A DNA stretch of 64,000 bases from Macrostomum hystrix (taxonomy: Eukaryota > Platyhelminthes > Macrostomidae): contig CATNEN010000039.1 in NCBI GenBank assembly GCA_950097015.1, forward strand, positions 13,796,501-13,860,500, given 5' to 3'. The translations under genes and the position numbers were made by a program. This document shows positions 43,701 through 54,887 of this stretch, one piece after another (within the stretch, counting starts at the first letter, position 1; every line of letters begins with the position of its first letter). A model generated the notes under the pieces. The model searched no databases and had not been told where the DNA came from. It worked only from the letters and a program-made list of their open reading frames with translations.

Positions 43701-45134
43701 ATGATAATTGCAGGAGACCTGCGGGCAATGGCACATCATTTGGTGACACTAGACCCGCGGCCAACGAGGCAATTCTGCCCATTTCGCTGACTCCTGAGCA
43801 CACACGCACACAGGGGTGTGTAAATCTGCCCTGACTTCCTCATCGTCAGGCAGTGTACACTCTCACTGTGCCTTGGAGGTTGGCCCACAAGGGCGTAGTG
43901 ACAAATTACAATCGTCAGTGCTCTGATTTTAGAGTGAGTCTTAGTTAAATATTAACTAAGACCAAATTAGAACAAATAATTTAGCACCTTACCTGTCAGC
44001 AGTAGCTCCACAGCTGCCATCTCGTTCAGATCGAATAGGTCACTAATAATTAGGGCCTCCTCAATGAAGTCGTCTGTGAGGCAGATTTTCTGTTGAATAA
44101 CTCGCACATTGACTGGCTGGCTGGCCGCTTTGCGTACCAACTCGCGATCAGAAGCATTCTTTGGCTGTTGGCAAGGGTTGCAGAAAGACAGCTAGACAGG
44201 CAAGTCAAACAGCTAGACAGGCAAGTCAAACAGCTAGACAGGCAAGTCAAACAGCTAGACAGGCATGTCAAACAGCTAGACAGGCAAGTCAAACAGCTAG
44301 ACAGGCAAGTCAAACAGCTAGACAGGCATGTCAAACAGCTAGACAGGCAAGTCAAACAGCTAGACAGGCAAGTCAAACAGCTAGACAGGCAAGTCAAACA
44401 GCTAGACAGGCATGTCAAACAGCTAGACAGGCATGTCAAACAGCTAGACAGGCAAGTCAAACAGCTAGACAGGCAAGTCAAACAGCTAGACAGGCAAGTC
44501 AAACAGCTAGACAGGCAAGTCAAACAGCTAGACAGGCATGTCAAACAGCTAGACAGGCATGTCAAACAGCTAGACAGGCATGTCAAACAGCTAGACAGGC
44601 AAGTCAAACAGCTAGACAGGCAAGTCAAACAGCTAGACAGGCAAGACAAACAGCTAGACAGGCATGTCAAACAGCTAGACAGGCATGTCAAACAGCTAGA
44701 CAGGCAAGTCAAACAGCTAGACAGGCAAGTCAAACAGCTAGACAGGCAAGTCAAACAGCTAGACAGGCATGTCAAACAGCTAGACAGGCATGTCAAACAG
44801 CTAGACAGGCAAGTCAAACAGCTAGACAGGCAAGTCAAACAGCTAGACAGGCAAGTCAAACAGCTAGACAGGCAAGTCAAACAGCTAGACAGGCAAGTCA
44901 AACAGCTAGACATGCACTTTAAAGGTTTGTCTGTGTCCTAAGTCTTTAAAATACTGACACTTACTGAATTCTTGAGCAGGGCGTGAAACGCAGGCCGATT
45001 CTTCTTTAGCTCGGCGTCAAATTCGTAAGCCCGATCGGCGCGACCGTCGGCTAGAACCGACTGCACCAGACTATTCAAAGACTTCTGCGATGTCCACATT
45101 TGGTTCGATAGTTTTTTGCGTACTTCTGGTGTAG
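31742..45134 (-). CDS. NUP205: Nuclear pore scaffold NUP205
   Basis: Inner-ring scaffold nucleoporin, an alpha-solenoid protein. Fifteen exons: 45134-44965, 44164-43993, 43481-43019, 42945-42462, 42211-41555, 40649-40452, 40301-39930, 39455-39121, 38841-38202, 37763-36900, 36586-36202, 35778-34893, 34345-33863, 32779-32224, 31822-31742. All phases agree, for about 2,247 codons; vertebrate NUP205 has about 2,000. Landmarks: ALIISDLFDLNEMAAVELLL, YPDLTRGLVAVLLYYDQQRC, ASVLSWDHFYASL, FPKTCLHALMSL, RDAADAHPVTRLLA, LEHLTFAVWSHVDCYL, ending FMENLLRRLQRMVKIN. Ala/Gly/Gln runs (CAG or GCN repeats) lengthen it. The intron after 36900 starts with GC. AATAAA overlaps the stop codon. The first visible exon starts in phase 2, so the true ATG is upstream or, less likely, at ATG TGG inside this exon. 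Confidence 0.95.
31985..32115 (-). mobile_element. SINE fragment, copy 4
   Basis: Reverse-strand copy of the SINE body in the last NUP205 intron: ttcgctgactcctgagcata, acacaggtgtgtagcatctg, gtcaggcagtgtacactttc. The tRNA head is missing. Confidence 0.7.
32970..33830. repeat. 33/31-bp minisatellite in a NUP205 intron
   Basis: Units of 33 bp (tctacttctccatcatgcag plus tctaccctatctg) up to about 33480, then a homogeneous block of 31-bp units with catgacagtc. The unit length changes abruptly at about 33485, so two expansion events are likely. It starts about 30 bp from the donor at 33862. Confidence 0.95.
34495..34790 (+). mobile_element. tRNA-derived SINE, copy 5 (degraded head)
   Basis: B box-like gctcgattccacggcg, then the shared body with aggcacagtgagagtgc and ctcaggagtcagcgaaatg, and a diverged tail. 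The CAGTCCATGGACTG palindrome lies at 34414-34427, just upstream. It lies in a NUP205 intron in the orientation opposite to the gene. Confidence 0.7.
34812..34852 (-). repeat. tRNA-like fragment with B box
   Basis: On the minus strand, gaagttcgaatcctagccc resembles a tRNA T-arm and polymerase III B box. No full cloverleaf could be drawn, so this is a SINE remnant rather than a tRNA gene. Confidence 0.35.
35814..35890 (+). repeat. tRNA-like SINE head
   Basis: tagcgccctagtggtaagcg matches an A box region and gagttcgaatcc a B box, 30-35 bp apart, as in a tRNA-derived SINE head. It lies in a NUP205 intron. It does not look like the main SINE family, so it may be a second one. Confidence 0.5.
37797..38130 (+). 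mobile_element. tRNA-derived SINE, copy 6
   Basis: Full-length-looking copy: head gttgcagagccgttgacgcg, B box agttcgattccgcg, body as in the 28-kb copy, tail with (tta)n near 38120. It lies in a NUP205 intron, antisense to the gene. Confidence 0.85.
40720..40930. repeat. CAGTCCATGGACTG modules around a tRNA-like sequence
   Basis: Palindromic modules at 40731-40744 (perfect) and 40915-40928 (one mismatch) bracket a minus-strand tRNA-like sequence (ttgtagccaagtggttatag with a ggttcgattcc B box, about 40833-40893). The same module precedes SINEs at 3670 and 34414. It appears to be part of a second tRNA-derived SINE family. Confidence 0.5.
40965..41540. repeat. Imperfect nested inverted repeats in a NUP205 intron
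   Basis: The word ttcggcggttt and its complement recur (41129, 41240-41255, 41306), with arms such as gattcttcggcggttt. The stretch also begins with agagcgcttaacgcggtcgc, like a SINE head. It looks like a decayed, folded repeat; no coding sense. Confidence 0.4.
43690..43905 (-). mobile_element. tRNA-derived SINE, copy 7 (5'-truncated)
   Basis: Reverse copy: ataatgataattgcagg tail, gcacatcatttggtgacact, ttcgctgactcctgagcaca, gtcaggcagtgtacactctc and ccttggaggttggcccac. The tRNA head is missing, as in 5'-truncated retrocopies. Confidence 0.8.
44185..44925. repeat. 21-bp minisatellite in a NUP205 intron
   Basis: About 35 copies of acagctagacaggcaagtca (21 bp with a final a), differing mainly by aagtc/catgtc. 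Stop-free in several frames over 250 codons because the unit is 21 bp. It ends about 25 bp from the acceptor at 44165. Confidence 0.95.
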
Positions 45135-45239
45135 CTGCAAAGGTAACAGACAATAGGTATTCAAGCAAGGCAATTTTCGAAATCAACAATTTTAAGGCCA
45201 CATCTTTTAGGCGCCTGAAAAGGAAATAGTAGGACAGGA

Positions 45240-45525
45240 GAGGGGTCGTAGTGACAGGTATGGAGGCAGAGTGACAGGTGAGGAGGCAGAGTGACAGCTG
45301 AGGAGGCAGAGTGACAGGTGAGGAGGCAGAGTGACAGCTGAGGAGGCAGAGTGACAGGTGATGAGGCAGAGTGACAGTTAAGGAGGCAGAGTGACAGGTG
45401 AGGAGGCAGAGTGACAGGTGAGGAGGCAGAGTGACAGCTGAGGAGGCAGAGTGACAGCTGAGGAGGCAGAGTGACAGCTGAGGAGGCAGAGTGACAGCTG
45501 AGGAGGCAGAGTGACAGCTGAGGAT
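45240..45525. repeat. 20-bp minisatellite in the NUP205 5' intron
   Basis: About 14 copies of gaggcagagtgacagctgag (variant aggtgagg). It lies just upstream of the first visible NUP205 exon. Confidence 0.93.
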
Positions 45526-45529
45526 ATTG

Positions 45530-46080
45530 AGCTTGTTTCTTGAGTACAATAAATTAGAATATGTTAAAAAACGGCAGATAATAATGCCATCAAATCTCAA
45601 CCGAATAACTGAAAACGGTTGCTACTGGCGCATTTTGCATCAAGCTTATTAACGGATATATTTTTCTATCTCTTTTTAACCTCTAACAGGAATAAGTATA
45701 ACAGCGAGATTGGTTAACATAAAAAACACTTTGCACTAACGAAAATAATTTATTTACACTTAATATTTGCGCATTGACCAACTAAAAAGACTTATAAAAT
45801 ATTGAACAGGTAACTAATAACAAAGATTATCAATCAGTTACCAGATACAGTAACAAATTTATTTTCAAAAAAAACTTTATAAAATGATATGACATTTAGC
45901 ATTTTGATCGATTTAAAATCACAACGTTTGCTGATATTTTACAATTCAGTTCAACTGTTTATTTGTAAGATATAAGCTTGAATGACAAACTATAAAACTA
46001 ATTTAGTGCAAATTGACACCAATTCCTGTTGTAAAGATTAATATATTACATGTATAGAAATAACTATAAACACTGTACAT
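45530..46080. other. AT-rich stretch upstream of NUP205
   Basis: The missing first NUP205 exon and promoter should lie here or further right, but no convincing ATG followed by a GT donor with the required phase (one base) was found. Confidence 0.4.
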
Positions 46081-46084
46081 CGAT

Positions 46085-46960
46085 TAATTATCACACACAA
46101 CAGTCCATAGATTAATTATCCCACAGTACAGTCCATAGATTAATTATCCCACAGTACAGTCCATAGATGAATTATGACACAGTACAGTCCATAGATTAAT
46201 TATCCCACAGTACAGTCCATAGATTAATTATCCTACAGTACAGTCCATAGATTAATTATCCCACAGTACTGTCCATAGATTAATTATCACACCGTAAAGT
46301 CCATAGATTAATTATCACACCGTAAAGTCCATAGATTAATTATCCCACAGTACTGTCCATAGATTAATTATCCCACAGTACTGTCCAAAGATTAATTATC
46401 ACACAGTACAGTCCATAGATTAATTATCACACAGTACAGTCCATAGATTAATTATCCCACAGTACAGTCCATAGATTAATTATCCCACAGTACTGTCCAT
46501 AGATTAATTATCACACAGTACAGTCCATAGATTAATTATCCCTGAGTACACTTAATAGACTAATTATCCCAGAGTACACTTAATAGACTAATTATCCAAG
46601 AGTACACTCAATAGACTAATTATCCCAGAGTACACTTAATAGACTAATTATCACAGAGTACACTTAATAGACTAATTATCCCAGAGTACACTTAATAGAC
46701 TAATTATCCCAGAGTACACTTAATAGACTAATTATCCCGGAGTACACTTAATAGACTAATTATCCCAGAGTACACTTAATAGACTAATTATCCAAGAGTA
46801 CACTCAATAGACTAATTATCCCAGAGTACACTTAATAGACTAATTATCCAAGAGTATACTTAATAGACGAATTATCCCAGAGTACACTCAATAGACTAAT
46901 TATCCCAGAGTAAACTTAATAGACTAATTATCCAAGAGTACAGTCTTTAGACTAATTATA
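46085..46960. repeat. 28-bp minisatellite with two unit subtypes
   Basis: First half (46085-46540): cagtccatagattaattatc plus ccacagta. Second half (46545-46960): cacttaatagactaattatc plus ccagagta. Same period and shared core attaattatc, with a sharp switch near 46540. Confidence 0.93.
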
Positions 46961-46964
46961 CTAT

Positions 46965-47500
46965 CTGTGGATAAAGAACTCATGATCCATTTGCAACAGG
47001 AATTGGGCTTGGCTATTGGACAGATGAAACTGTCCAAGAATAATGAAACTAATGAATAAGTAAACAATAGGAAATTAAAAAACCACTTAAACAGCAGAAC
47101 ACGTGAAAATATTAATGCTAAAGTACAATGTTGTCTCTGTAATAGTGAAAGGCAAAAGAAAAAAGTTAGTAATTTAACTAACACCCAAAAAACATCTAAA
47201 TAAATAAATCTAAATAAAATCCCAATTATTTAACAAAAACCTGTGAAACAATCTTTTTTACCTCTTACCAGAACTAACACTAAGCTAAATTCATGTAAAA
47301 GTAATACATTCTCTGCATAAACGCATGACAAAAAATTCATAGTATATGTTTTTTATCTGCTTTTATGTTTATCAATTTGTCATCGTACACTACACTGCAA
47401 TCACAATATACAAAACTACATAACTATCATATACTTACACAGCAGTGGAATGAACACAAAACAAATTTGACAGCCTTTCGATTGGACATCTAGAAAAAAA
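46965..47500. other. Intergenic stretch, no gene seen
   Basis: AT-rich DNA between two arrays. A minus-strand frame of 86 codons (46924-47184) starts inside an array and has no recognisable protein, so it is not called. Confidence 0.5.
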
Positions 47501-47504
47501 CGAC

Positions 47505-49492
47505 GAGAAAAACATGACTGTGGGGGAACTGAAGGTCTAAAACAGCCAAGACTGAGGGGGAACTGAAGGTCTAAAACAGTCTAGACTGAGGGGGAACTGA
47601 AGGTCTAAAACAGTCTAGACTGAGGGGGAACTGAAGGTCTAGGTCTAAAACAGTACAGACTGAGGGGGAACTGAAGGTCTAAAACAGCCAAGACTGAGGG
47701 GGAACTGAAGGTCTAAAACAGTCTAGACTGAGGGGGAACTGAAGGTCTAGGTCTAAAACAGTACAGACTGAGGGGGAACTGAAGGTCTAAAACAGCCTAG
47801 ACTGAGGGGGAACTGAAGGTCTAAAACAGTCTAGACTGAGGGGAAACTGAAGGTCTAAAACAGTCTAGACTGAGGGGGAACTGAAGGTCTAGGTCTAAAA
47901 CAGTACAGACTGAGGGGGAACTGAAGGTCTAAAACAGCCTAGACTGAGGGGGAACTGAAGGTCTAAAACAGTCTAGACTGAGGGGGAACTGAAGGTCTAG
48001 GTCTAAAACAGTACAGACTGAGGGGGAACTGAAGGTCTAAAACAGCCTAGACTGAGGGGGAACTGAAGGTCTAAAACAGTCTAGACTGAGGGGAAACTGA
48101 AGGTCTAAAACAGTCTAGACTGAGGGGGAACTGAAGGTCTAGGTCTAAAACAGTACAGACTGAGGGGGAACTGAAGGTCTAAAACAGCCTAGACTGAGGG
48201 GGAACTGAAGGTCTAAAACAGTCTAGACTGAGGGGAAACTGAAGGTCTAAAACAGCCTAGACTGAGGGGGAACTGAAGGTCTAAAACAGTCTAGACAGAG
48301 GGGGAACTGAAGGTCTAAAAAACAGTCTAGACTGAGGGGAAACTGAAGGTCTAAAACAGTCTAGACAGAGGGGGAACTGAAGGTCTAAAACAGTACAGAC
48401 TGAGGGGGAACTGAAGGTCTAGGTCTAAAACAGTACAGACTGAGGGGGAACTGAAGGTCTAGGTCTAAAACAGTACAGACTGAGGGGGAACTGAAGGTCT
48501 AAAACAGGCTAGACTGAGGGGGAACTGAAGGTCTAAAAACAGCCTAGACTGAGGGGGAACTGAAGGTCTAAAAACAGCCTAGACTGAGGGGGAACTGAAG
48601 GTCTAAAACAGCCTAGACTGAGGGGAAACTGAAGGTCTAAAACTGTCTAGACTGAGGGGGAACTGAAGGTCTAAAAACAGTCTAGACTGAGGGGAAACTG
48701 AAGGTCTAAAACAGTACAGACTGAGGGGGAACTGAAGGTCTAAAACAGTCTAGACAGAGGGGGAACTGAAGGTCTAAAAAACAGTCTAGACTGAGGGGGA
48801 ACTGAAGGTCTAGGTCTAAAACAGTACAGACTGAGGGGGAACTGAAGGTCTAAAACAGTCTAGACTGAGGGGGGACTGAAAGTCTAAAACAGCCTAGACT
48901 GAGGGGGAACTGAAGGTCTAAAAACAGTCTAGACTGAGGGGAAACTGAAGGTCTAAAACAGCCTAGACTGAGGGGGAACTGAAGGTCTAAAACAGTCTAG
49001 ACAGAGGGGGAACTGAAGGTCTAAAAAACAGTCTAGACTGAGGGGAAACTGAAGGTCTAAAACAGTCTAGACTGAGGGGGAACTGAAGGTCTAAAACAGC
49101 CTAGACTGAGGGGGAACTGAAGGTCTAAAACAGTCTAGACTGACGGGGAACTGAAGGTCTAAAACAGTCTAGACTGAGGGGGAACTGAAGGTCTAAAACA
49201 GTCTAGACTGAGGGGGAACTGAAGGTCTAGGTCTAAAACAGTACAGACTGAGGGGGAACTGAAGGTCTAAAACAGTCTAGACTGAGGGGGAACTGAAGGT
49301 CTAAAAACAGTCTAGACTGAGGGGAAACTGAAGGTCTAAAAACAGTCTAGACTGAGGGGAAACTGAAGGTCTAAAACAGCCTAGACTGAGGGGGAACTGA
49401 AGGTCTAAAACAGTACAGACTGAGGGGGAACTGAAGGTCTAAAACAGTACAGACTGAGGGGGAACTGAAGGTCTAAAACAGTACAGACTGAG
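47505..49492. repeat. 34-bp minisatellite after the sugar transporter stop codon
   Basis: Nearly 2 kb, about 58 copies of a 34-bp unit (core gggggaactgaaggtctaaa). Units carry tctag, cctag or tacag, the tacag ones often with a duplicated aggtct. These three types recur in order, giving a higher-order period of three units. It starts seven bases past the TAA of the transporter gene. Confidence 0.95.
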
Positions 49493-49498
49493 TTTAAT

Positions 49499-52400
49499 TT
49501 ACAAAGATCTCAAACTGCTGCGAGTGCCGATAAAGTGCAACTCGAGATCCTCCAACGATTTGCCTTTAGTTTCGGGTACGAAGCGCCAGACAAAGTACAT
49601 ACCGGCCAGGCACATAGCAGAGAATACAAAGAAGATCAAACCAGTGCCCAGATAGAGCTGCAACACCGGAAAAGTCTCGGTGATGACAAAGCTAAATAGC
49701 CAGCTGCTACAAATTGCTAAGCCGCTAGCCAAGCTGCGAGCTCTTGTTGGAAAAATTTCTGCCGTAACTAGCATCGGTATTGGACCCCAGCCGAGGCTGA
49801 AACCAACAATAAATAGAGCCAGAGAAACAACAGCTACGTATCCGCGGCTGGAGTTGGCGGCGAAGAATGCGCCAAGCGTTAGCTGGGCCAGCATCATGAT
49901 GAGGCTAGCTAATAGTAGTAGCTGACGGCGACCAAATTTATCCATTAGACAGGTGCTTAGGATGGTGAAGGCTACCTGGATGGAGGAATTCAGGTGTAGA
50001 ATAACAAAATGCTATATTATAATTGTGTTTTCGACTTTAGATTACCGTGAAGCAAATTCAGAAACTGTGAATCGAATCAAGAAATTGTGAATCGAATCCA
50101 GACACTGTGAATCGAATTCAGACACTGTGAATCGAATTCAGAAACTACAGAAGATTCACACGAATTTCAATCTCAGATCTGTGAATGATTTGCTATTGAT
50201 AGTGAATCTCAGATCTGTGAATGATTGCTATGGATAGTGAATCTCAGATCTGTGAATGATTGCTATGGATAGTGAATCTCAGATCTGTGAATGATTGCTA
50301 TGGATAGTGAATCTCAGATCTGTGAATGATTGCTATGGATAGTGAATCTCAGATCTGTGAATGATTGCTATGGATAGTGAATCTCAGATCTGTGAATGAT
50401 TGCTATGGATAGTGAATCTCAGATCTGTGAATGATTGCTATGAATAGTGAATCTCAGATCTGTGAATGATTGCTATGGATAGTGAATCTCAGATCTGTGA
50501 ATGATTGCTATGAATAGTGAATCTCAGATCTGTGAATGATTGCTATGGATAGTGAATCTCAGATCTGTGAATGATTGCTATTGATAGTGAATCTCAGATC
50601 TGTGAATGATTGCTATGGATAGTGAATCTCAGATCTGTGAATGATTGCTATGGATAGTGAATCTCACATCTGTGAATGATTCCAATGGATAGTGAATCTC
50701 AGATCTGTGAATGATTGCTATGAATAGTGAATCTGAGATCTGTGAATGATTGCTATGAATAGTGAATCTGAGATCTGTGAATGATTGCTATGGATAGTGA
50801 ATCTCAGATCTGTGAATGATTGCTATGAATAGTGAATCTGAGATCTGTGAATGATTCCTATGGATAGTGAATCTCATATCTGTGAATGATTCCTATGGAT
50901 AGTGAATCTCACATCTTTGAATGATTGCTATGGATAGTGAATCTCAGATCTGTGAATGATTGCTATGGATAGTGAATCTCACATCTGAAAATCACTCACC
51001 TGAGTAGCCCCAATGAGACAGGCGCCGAGAGCAGGCGACGAAACCGCCCCAGTTCGGCTAAGAATGTCCTGCGCGTAGAACATGATTACATTGATACCGG
51101 AAAGTTGCTGCAGACCCATTAGGCCCAGGGCTACAATCAGAGGCCTGCTAAACTCTGGCCTAGTGTACAGCTCACGCAGGGTGACATCGGCTGCGGCAGC
51201 CGCTGCAGTTGTTTCGGCCCTCCTAGCCGAATCAATCGGATCCGACGACGAAGACAATGACGCCGAAGCTTCCGCTGATTGGTCAGCTAGCAAATCAGCT
51301 GACGAACCGACGCCGCCGACGTTTGTCGGCGCTGTCATAGGCAGCAAGGCATCGTCGGTGCAAGCGGCAGATATGTCACGCAGCTCGTCCTTGGCAAATT
51401 AATTATAAAATGATTTTAATATCAATATGTAAACAAAAAACTGACCTCCGATCAAGCCCGACAAGCAAAACAAATTCACCATTTTAACAAATGAGTCACA
51501 GCCTGACTGAACTGAGTCACAGTCTGACTGAACCGAGTCACAATCTGACTAAACTGACTCACATTCTGACTGACCTGAGTCACAATATGACTGAACTGAG
51601 TCTCAGCCTGACTGAACTGAGTCACAGCCTGACTGAACTGAGTCACATTCTGACTGAACTGAGTCACATTCTGACTGAACTGAGTCACATTCTGACTGAA
51701 TTGAGTCACAATCTGACTAAACTGACTCACATTCTGACAGAACTGAGTCACATTCTGACTGAACTGAGTCACAATCTGACTGAACTGACTCACATTCTGA
51801 CAGAACTGAGTCACAGCCTGACAGAACTGAGTCACAGCCTGACAGAACTGAGTCACAGCCTGACAGAACTGAGTCACAGCCTGACAGAACTGAGTCACAT
51901 TCTGACTGAACTGAGTCACAATCTGACTGAACTGAGTCACCGCCTGAGTAAAACAGTGACTCAGAATCCAATGAGATTCTGACTGAACTGAGTCACAATC
52001 TGACTGAACTGAGTCACCGCCTGAGTAAACTAAACTAATTTGTGATATAACTGATTAAGTAACTCTTGAAATTCCTGTCCATAGCAAGATTCTCCACTAG
52101 AGTTATTATGCCTAAGCCAAAGTAGAACAATTGTGACTATATTTACTTGAACATCGTAGTGCGACGGTCGCAGGTAAGCCAAAACCTTGGCGGCAGTCTG
52201 GGTGTCTCTGCGCTGCATCAGGTACCGCGGCGATTCAGGAAACGAAGGCAGGCCGGTGCAAAGAGCTAGGCCAGCGGCCAGACAGCAGCCAAGCCAGGCG
52301 AGAGCCGAATACGACCAGAATGCGCCAGCTAGATAAGATAGAAATATGCCAATAGTGATGCCAAGCTGATTGAACGCGCCAAGTACGCCGCGGAAACTAG

Positions 52401-52931
52401 TTGGCGAAATCTCAACCAGGTAGATGCTGGTAGCTGCAGCATTAAGGCCGCAGGTAAGGCCAGTTAGTACTCGGCCTAGCAACAGGGTGTACACGGAGCC
52501 CATTGATAAGCCAATCAGAATGTAACCAACTAGAGCGGGTAGGACGCTAACAAACAGACACCAACGCCGGCCCAGACGATCGAGTAATCCGCCAACGAAT
52601 ACGCTGCCTACAATGCCACCGATATTCATTAGAGATGCGAACAGAGCCTCCTGAGAGGGTGTGCGAATGGCGCCCTGGCGCTTCAAATCTGGCAGAGCTG
52701 GCGATGAGTAGCCAATCACGTGACCTGTGAGTAAGAGGAAATGGGTGGTAGAAATTATCGACTTAAAATGTCAAAAGGATGAAAAACTAAAAGACAACTT
52801 CGCTACCTACCAACTACAAGTGGTCCAAGGCAGACTTGAAAGGCCAAAAATGAGAAGCGACACAGATAGCCAACATCGTATTTAGTTTTCACTCGAATAC
52901 TCTTGCCTAGTGAAATTTTACTTATCTTCAT
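49499..52931 (-). CDS. SLC2-type (GLUT8/trehalose-type) sugar transporter
   Basis: Twelve-helix facilitative hexose transporter of the plasma or endomembrane. Four exons: 52931-52811, 52724-52147, 51389-51000, 49975-49499, total 1,566 nt (521 aa), all phases consistent. The start is ATG AAG ATA AGT. Family motifs: GYSSPALPDL after TM1; GGLLDRLGRR (D-R-x-G-R-R); RVLTGLTCG; YLVEISPTSFRGVLG; PESPRYL before the central loop; QQLSGINVIMFYAQ in TM7 (QLS motif with sugar-binding QQxSGxN); DKFGRR; GWGPIPMLVTAEIFPTRAR; PETKGKSLE near the end. The spacing resembles SLC2A6/A8 and insect trehalose transporters; which sugar it carries cannot be told. Introns 2 and 3 and the 3' flank hold separate minisatellites. 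An ATTAAA directly follows the stop. Confidence 0.93.
50060..50985. repeat. 35-bp minisatellite in transporter intron 3
   Basis: About 26 copies of a 35-bp unit (core gtgaatctcagatctgtgaa then tgattgctatggata). The last units reach within about 15 bp of the exon 3 donor at 50999. Confidence 0.95.
51485..52025. repeat. 21-bp minisatellite in transporter intron 2
   Basis: About 26 copies of a 21-bp unit (core agtcacagcctgactgaact) with cattctg and caatctg variants. Stop-free on both strands for 154-163 codons; not a gene. Confidence 0.95.
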
Positions 52932-54110
52932 TTTTCTTATTAGCTTGAGTTAGCTTGAAATCGAATACTGGAATATAAAATTTTACGAGTGCAAAAAAGT
53001 TATAAAAACTTGATTCTTTGTAATAATAAATAAATAAATTAACATAACTCAACAATCACAACAGGAGCATAGCAGGGGTCCAGGGCAGGCTCAGGGGTCT
53101 AATTTTATCATATAGTCCATTATGTTGATTGAGAATGCTATGTAAATTATATTTATTTATTCATTACTATAGATTAGTTATCTATAGTCTTCAGCTAAGG
53201 GACCTAAAAATTTGCATACACATCATTGATTTTTTAAATATAGTTTCATACATTCTTGCATTTAGCTAATCAAGGAAATGTCAAGCAAAAATGCTATATA
53301 TCTATTGTTATAAATTATGTACTTTTAACTGCAGCCATTATTGTTGAAATTTAAAACTAGCATGGATTATAAAAATATTGGATTTAGGACATCAAATAGC
53401 ATTTCATAGGCCTCCAGGGAGCCAGATTTCAATCTCAATAAGTTATATTAAGTTAAAACACAAAACTGAGTTATAAAAGGCCAAAATTGATAAAAAATTA
53501 TTAACATAACATAATTTTAGTTTTAAAAAATTAGTTCATGATTGGATTATTCTAATTTATATAGCTAATTTCTTCTGCAAAACTATAATTCTTTTAAAAG
53601 TAATAGCATAGAAACCTCACAATAATAATGTGGCATGACAATCTAATCTTGATCTAGCTAATATTTCATGTAGCTCAGCTTTAATGTGATTATCATAGTA
53701 GATAAGCAGCTTTAGTCTCACAGAATAAGGTGTAATGATAATAGATCAAAGCAGCTTAGCAAAAATCATATCATGTTTGTTGATAGGCCAAGAATATTGG
53801 TAATTAGCAATAAACTTTATCTAATATATATATATCTTGCAGTTAAGTAAGAATCTAATACATTTTAGTGACAATCTAATATATTTGAGTATTAATTGCA
53901 TTGTTTAGCAATAATATAAACAATACTTTAGCAAGAATGTTTTGTACATTGACTTTAACAAGTATATTCTACAGTTTAGTAGGAATGATATAGCTACAGT
54001 AGGCCTAGCCAATGTAATTCTAAACAAGAAAACAAAATATTTGATTAAAAAAAGTAAACAGTAAAATGTAAATTAATATTAATTGAAAGCAAAACTTGAC
54101 TTAAATTGTT
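52932..54110. other. AT-rich region upstream of the sugar transporter
   Basis: Intergenic DNA between divergent genes (transporter on the minus strand, kinase on the plus strand). Probably holds the transporter promoter. No repeat or coding frame identified. Confidence 0.5.
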
Positions 54111-54113
54111 ATG

Positions 54114-54800
54114 TCACCCTGGTTTTTTTGTCCATAAGTAGGGTACTTAATAGGGTAGTACTTAGTAGGGTATTTTAAAGACCAAGATGCTATTCGCACC
54201 CATTTGCACAAAAAACCCAGCATCAGGTTCTGCTTACCTAACTTTAATTGACAGTTGACAAGTCCTTAAATTACATCAATTAAGGATTCAAAAAAATTAC
54301 TGGCTAATTCTAAGAATATGAAGTTACAGACTTAAGACATCTGCATAGTTCTACTTTACTTCGTTATATTATTCTGCCTTTTGTTAAACTATTTTACCCC
54401 ATTTAATTTTATCCGCGTGTCACAGAGTGCTGTGCCCGACATTGGTGGCAAGCCCAGGCATACCTGTTGACAAACATATTTCTCTGCTGTCTGTGTTGCA
54501 GACGCATGTCTTCGTCACATCAAGTGCATCTTGCCTGGTTGGAAATCCTGGTGGTGAAGTCATCCCAACTGGCTTCCACCATCTTGCAAAATCCGAAGTT
54601 TCTTTTAGTATAGTTTAAAAGCTTGGCAATGTTAACAATGTTATTTGCATGGCTCTTTTGGACAGAGCCATCTCCAATACCTCTGAGATATTGGACAGAT
54701 TATCATCTGGATGACAAAGTTGTAAGATGACAAAGTGTCTAGGTACTGTTTTTAGGACCAGGATGCTTTTTGTACCCATATGCACAAAAAACCCAGATGT
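54114..54800. repeat. Repeat-bounded segment of unknown origin
   Basis: A 45-bp block (rgaccargatgct followed by acccatntgcacaaaaaacc) occurs as a direct repeat at about 54178-54225 and 54750-54798, and an inverted version (ctggtttttttgtccata) starts at 54118. The interior includes a 63-codon frame with no recognised protein. It may be a decayed element. Confidence 0.4.
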
Positions 54801-54887
54801 CACCCCAGGATTTACAGATCACCATGCTATACTGTCTAGTGTCTATGCCACCTAATCAATGATTAAAAATAGGGCCTATGCCATGAC

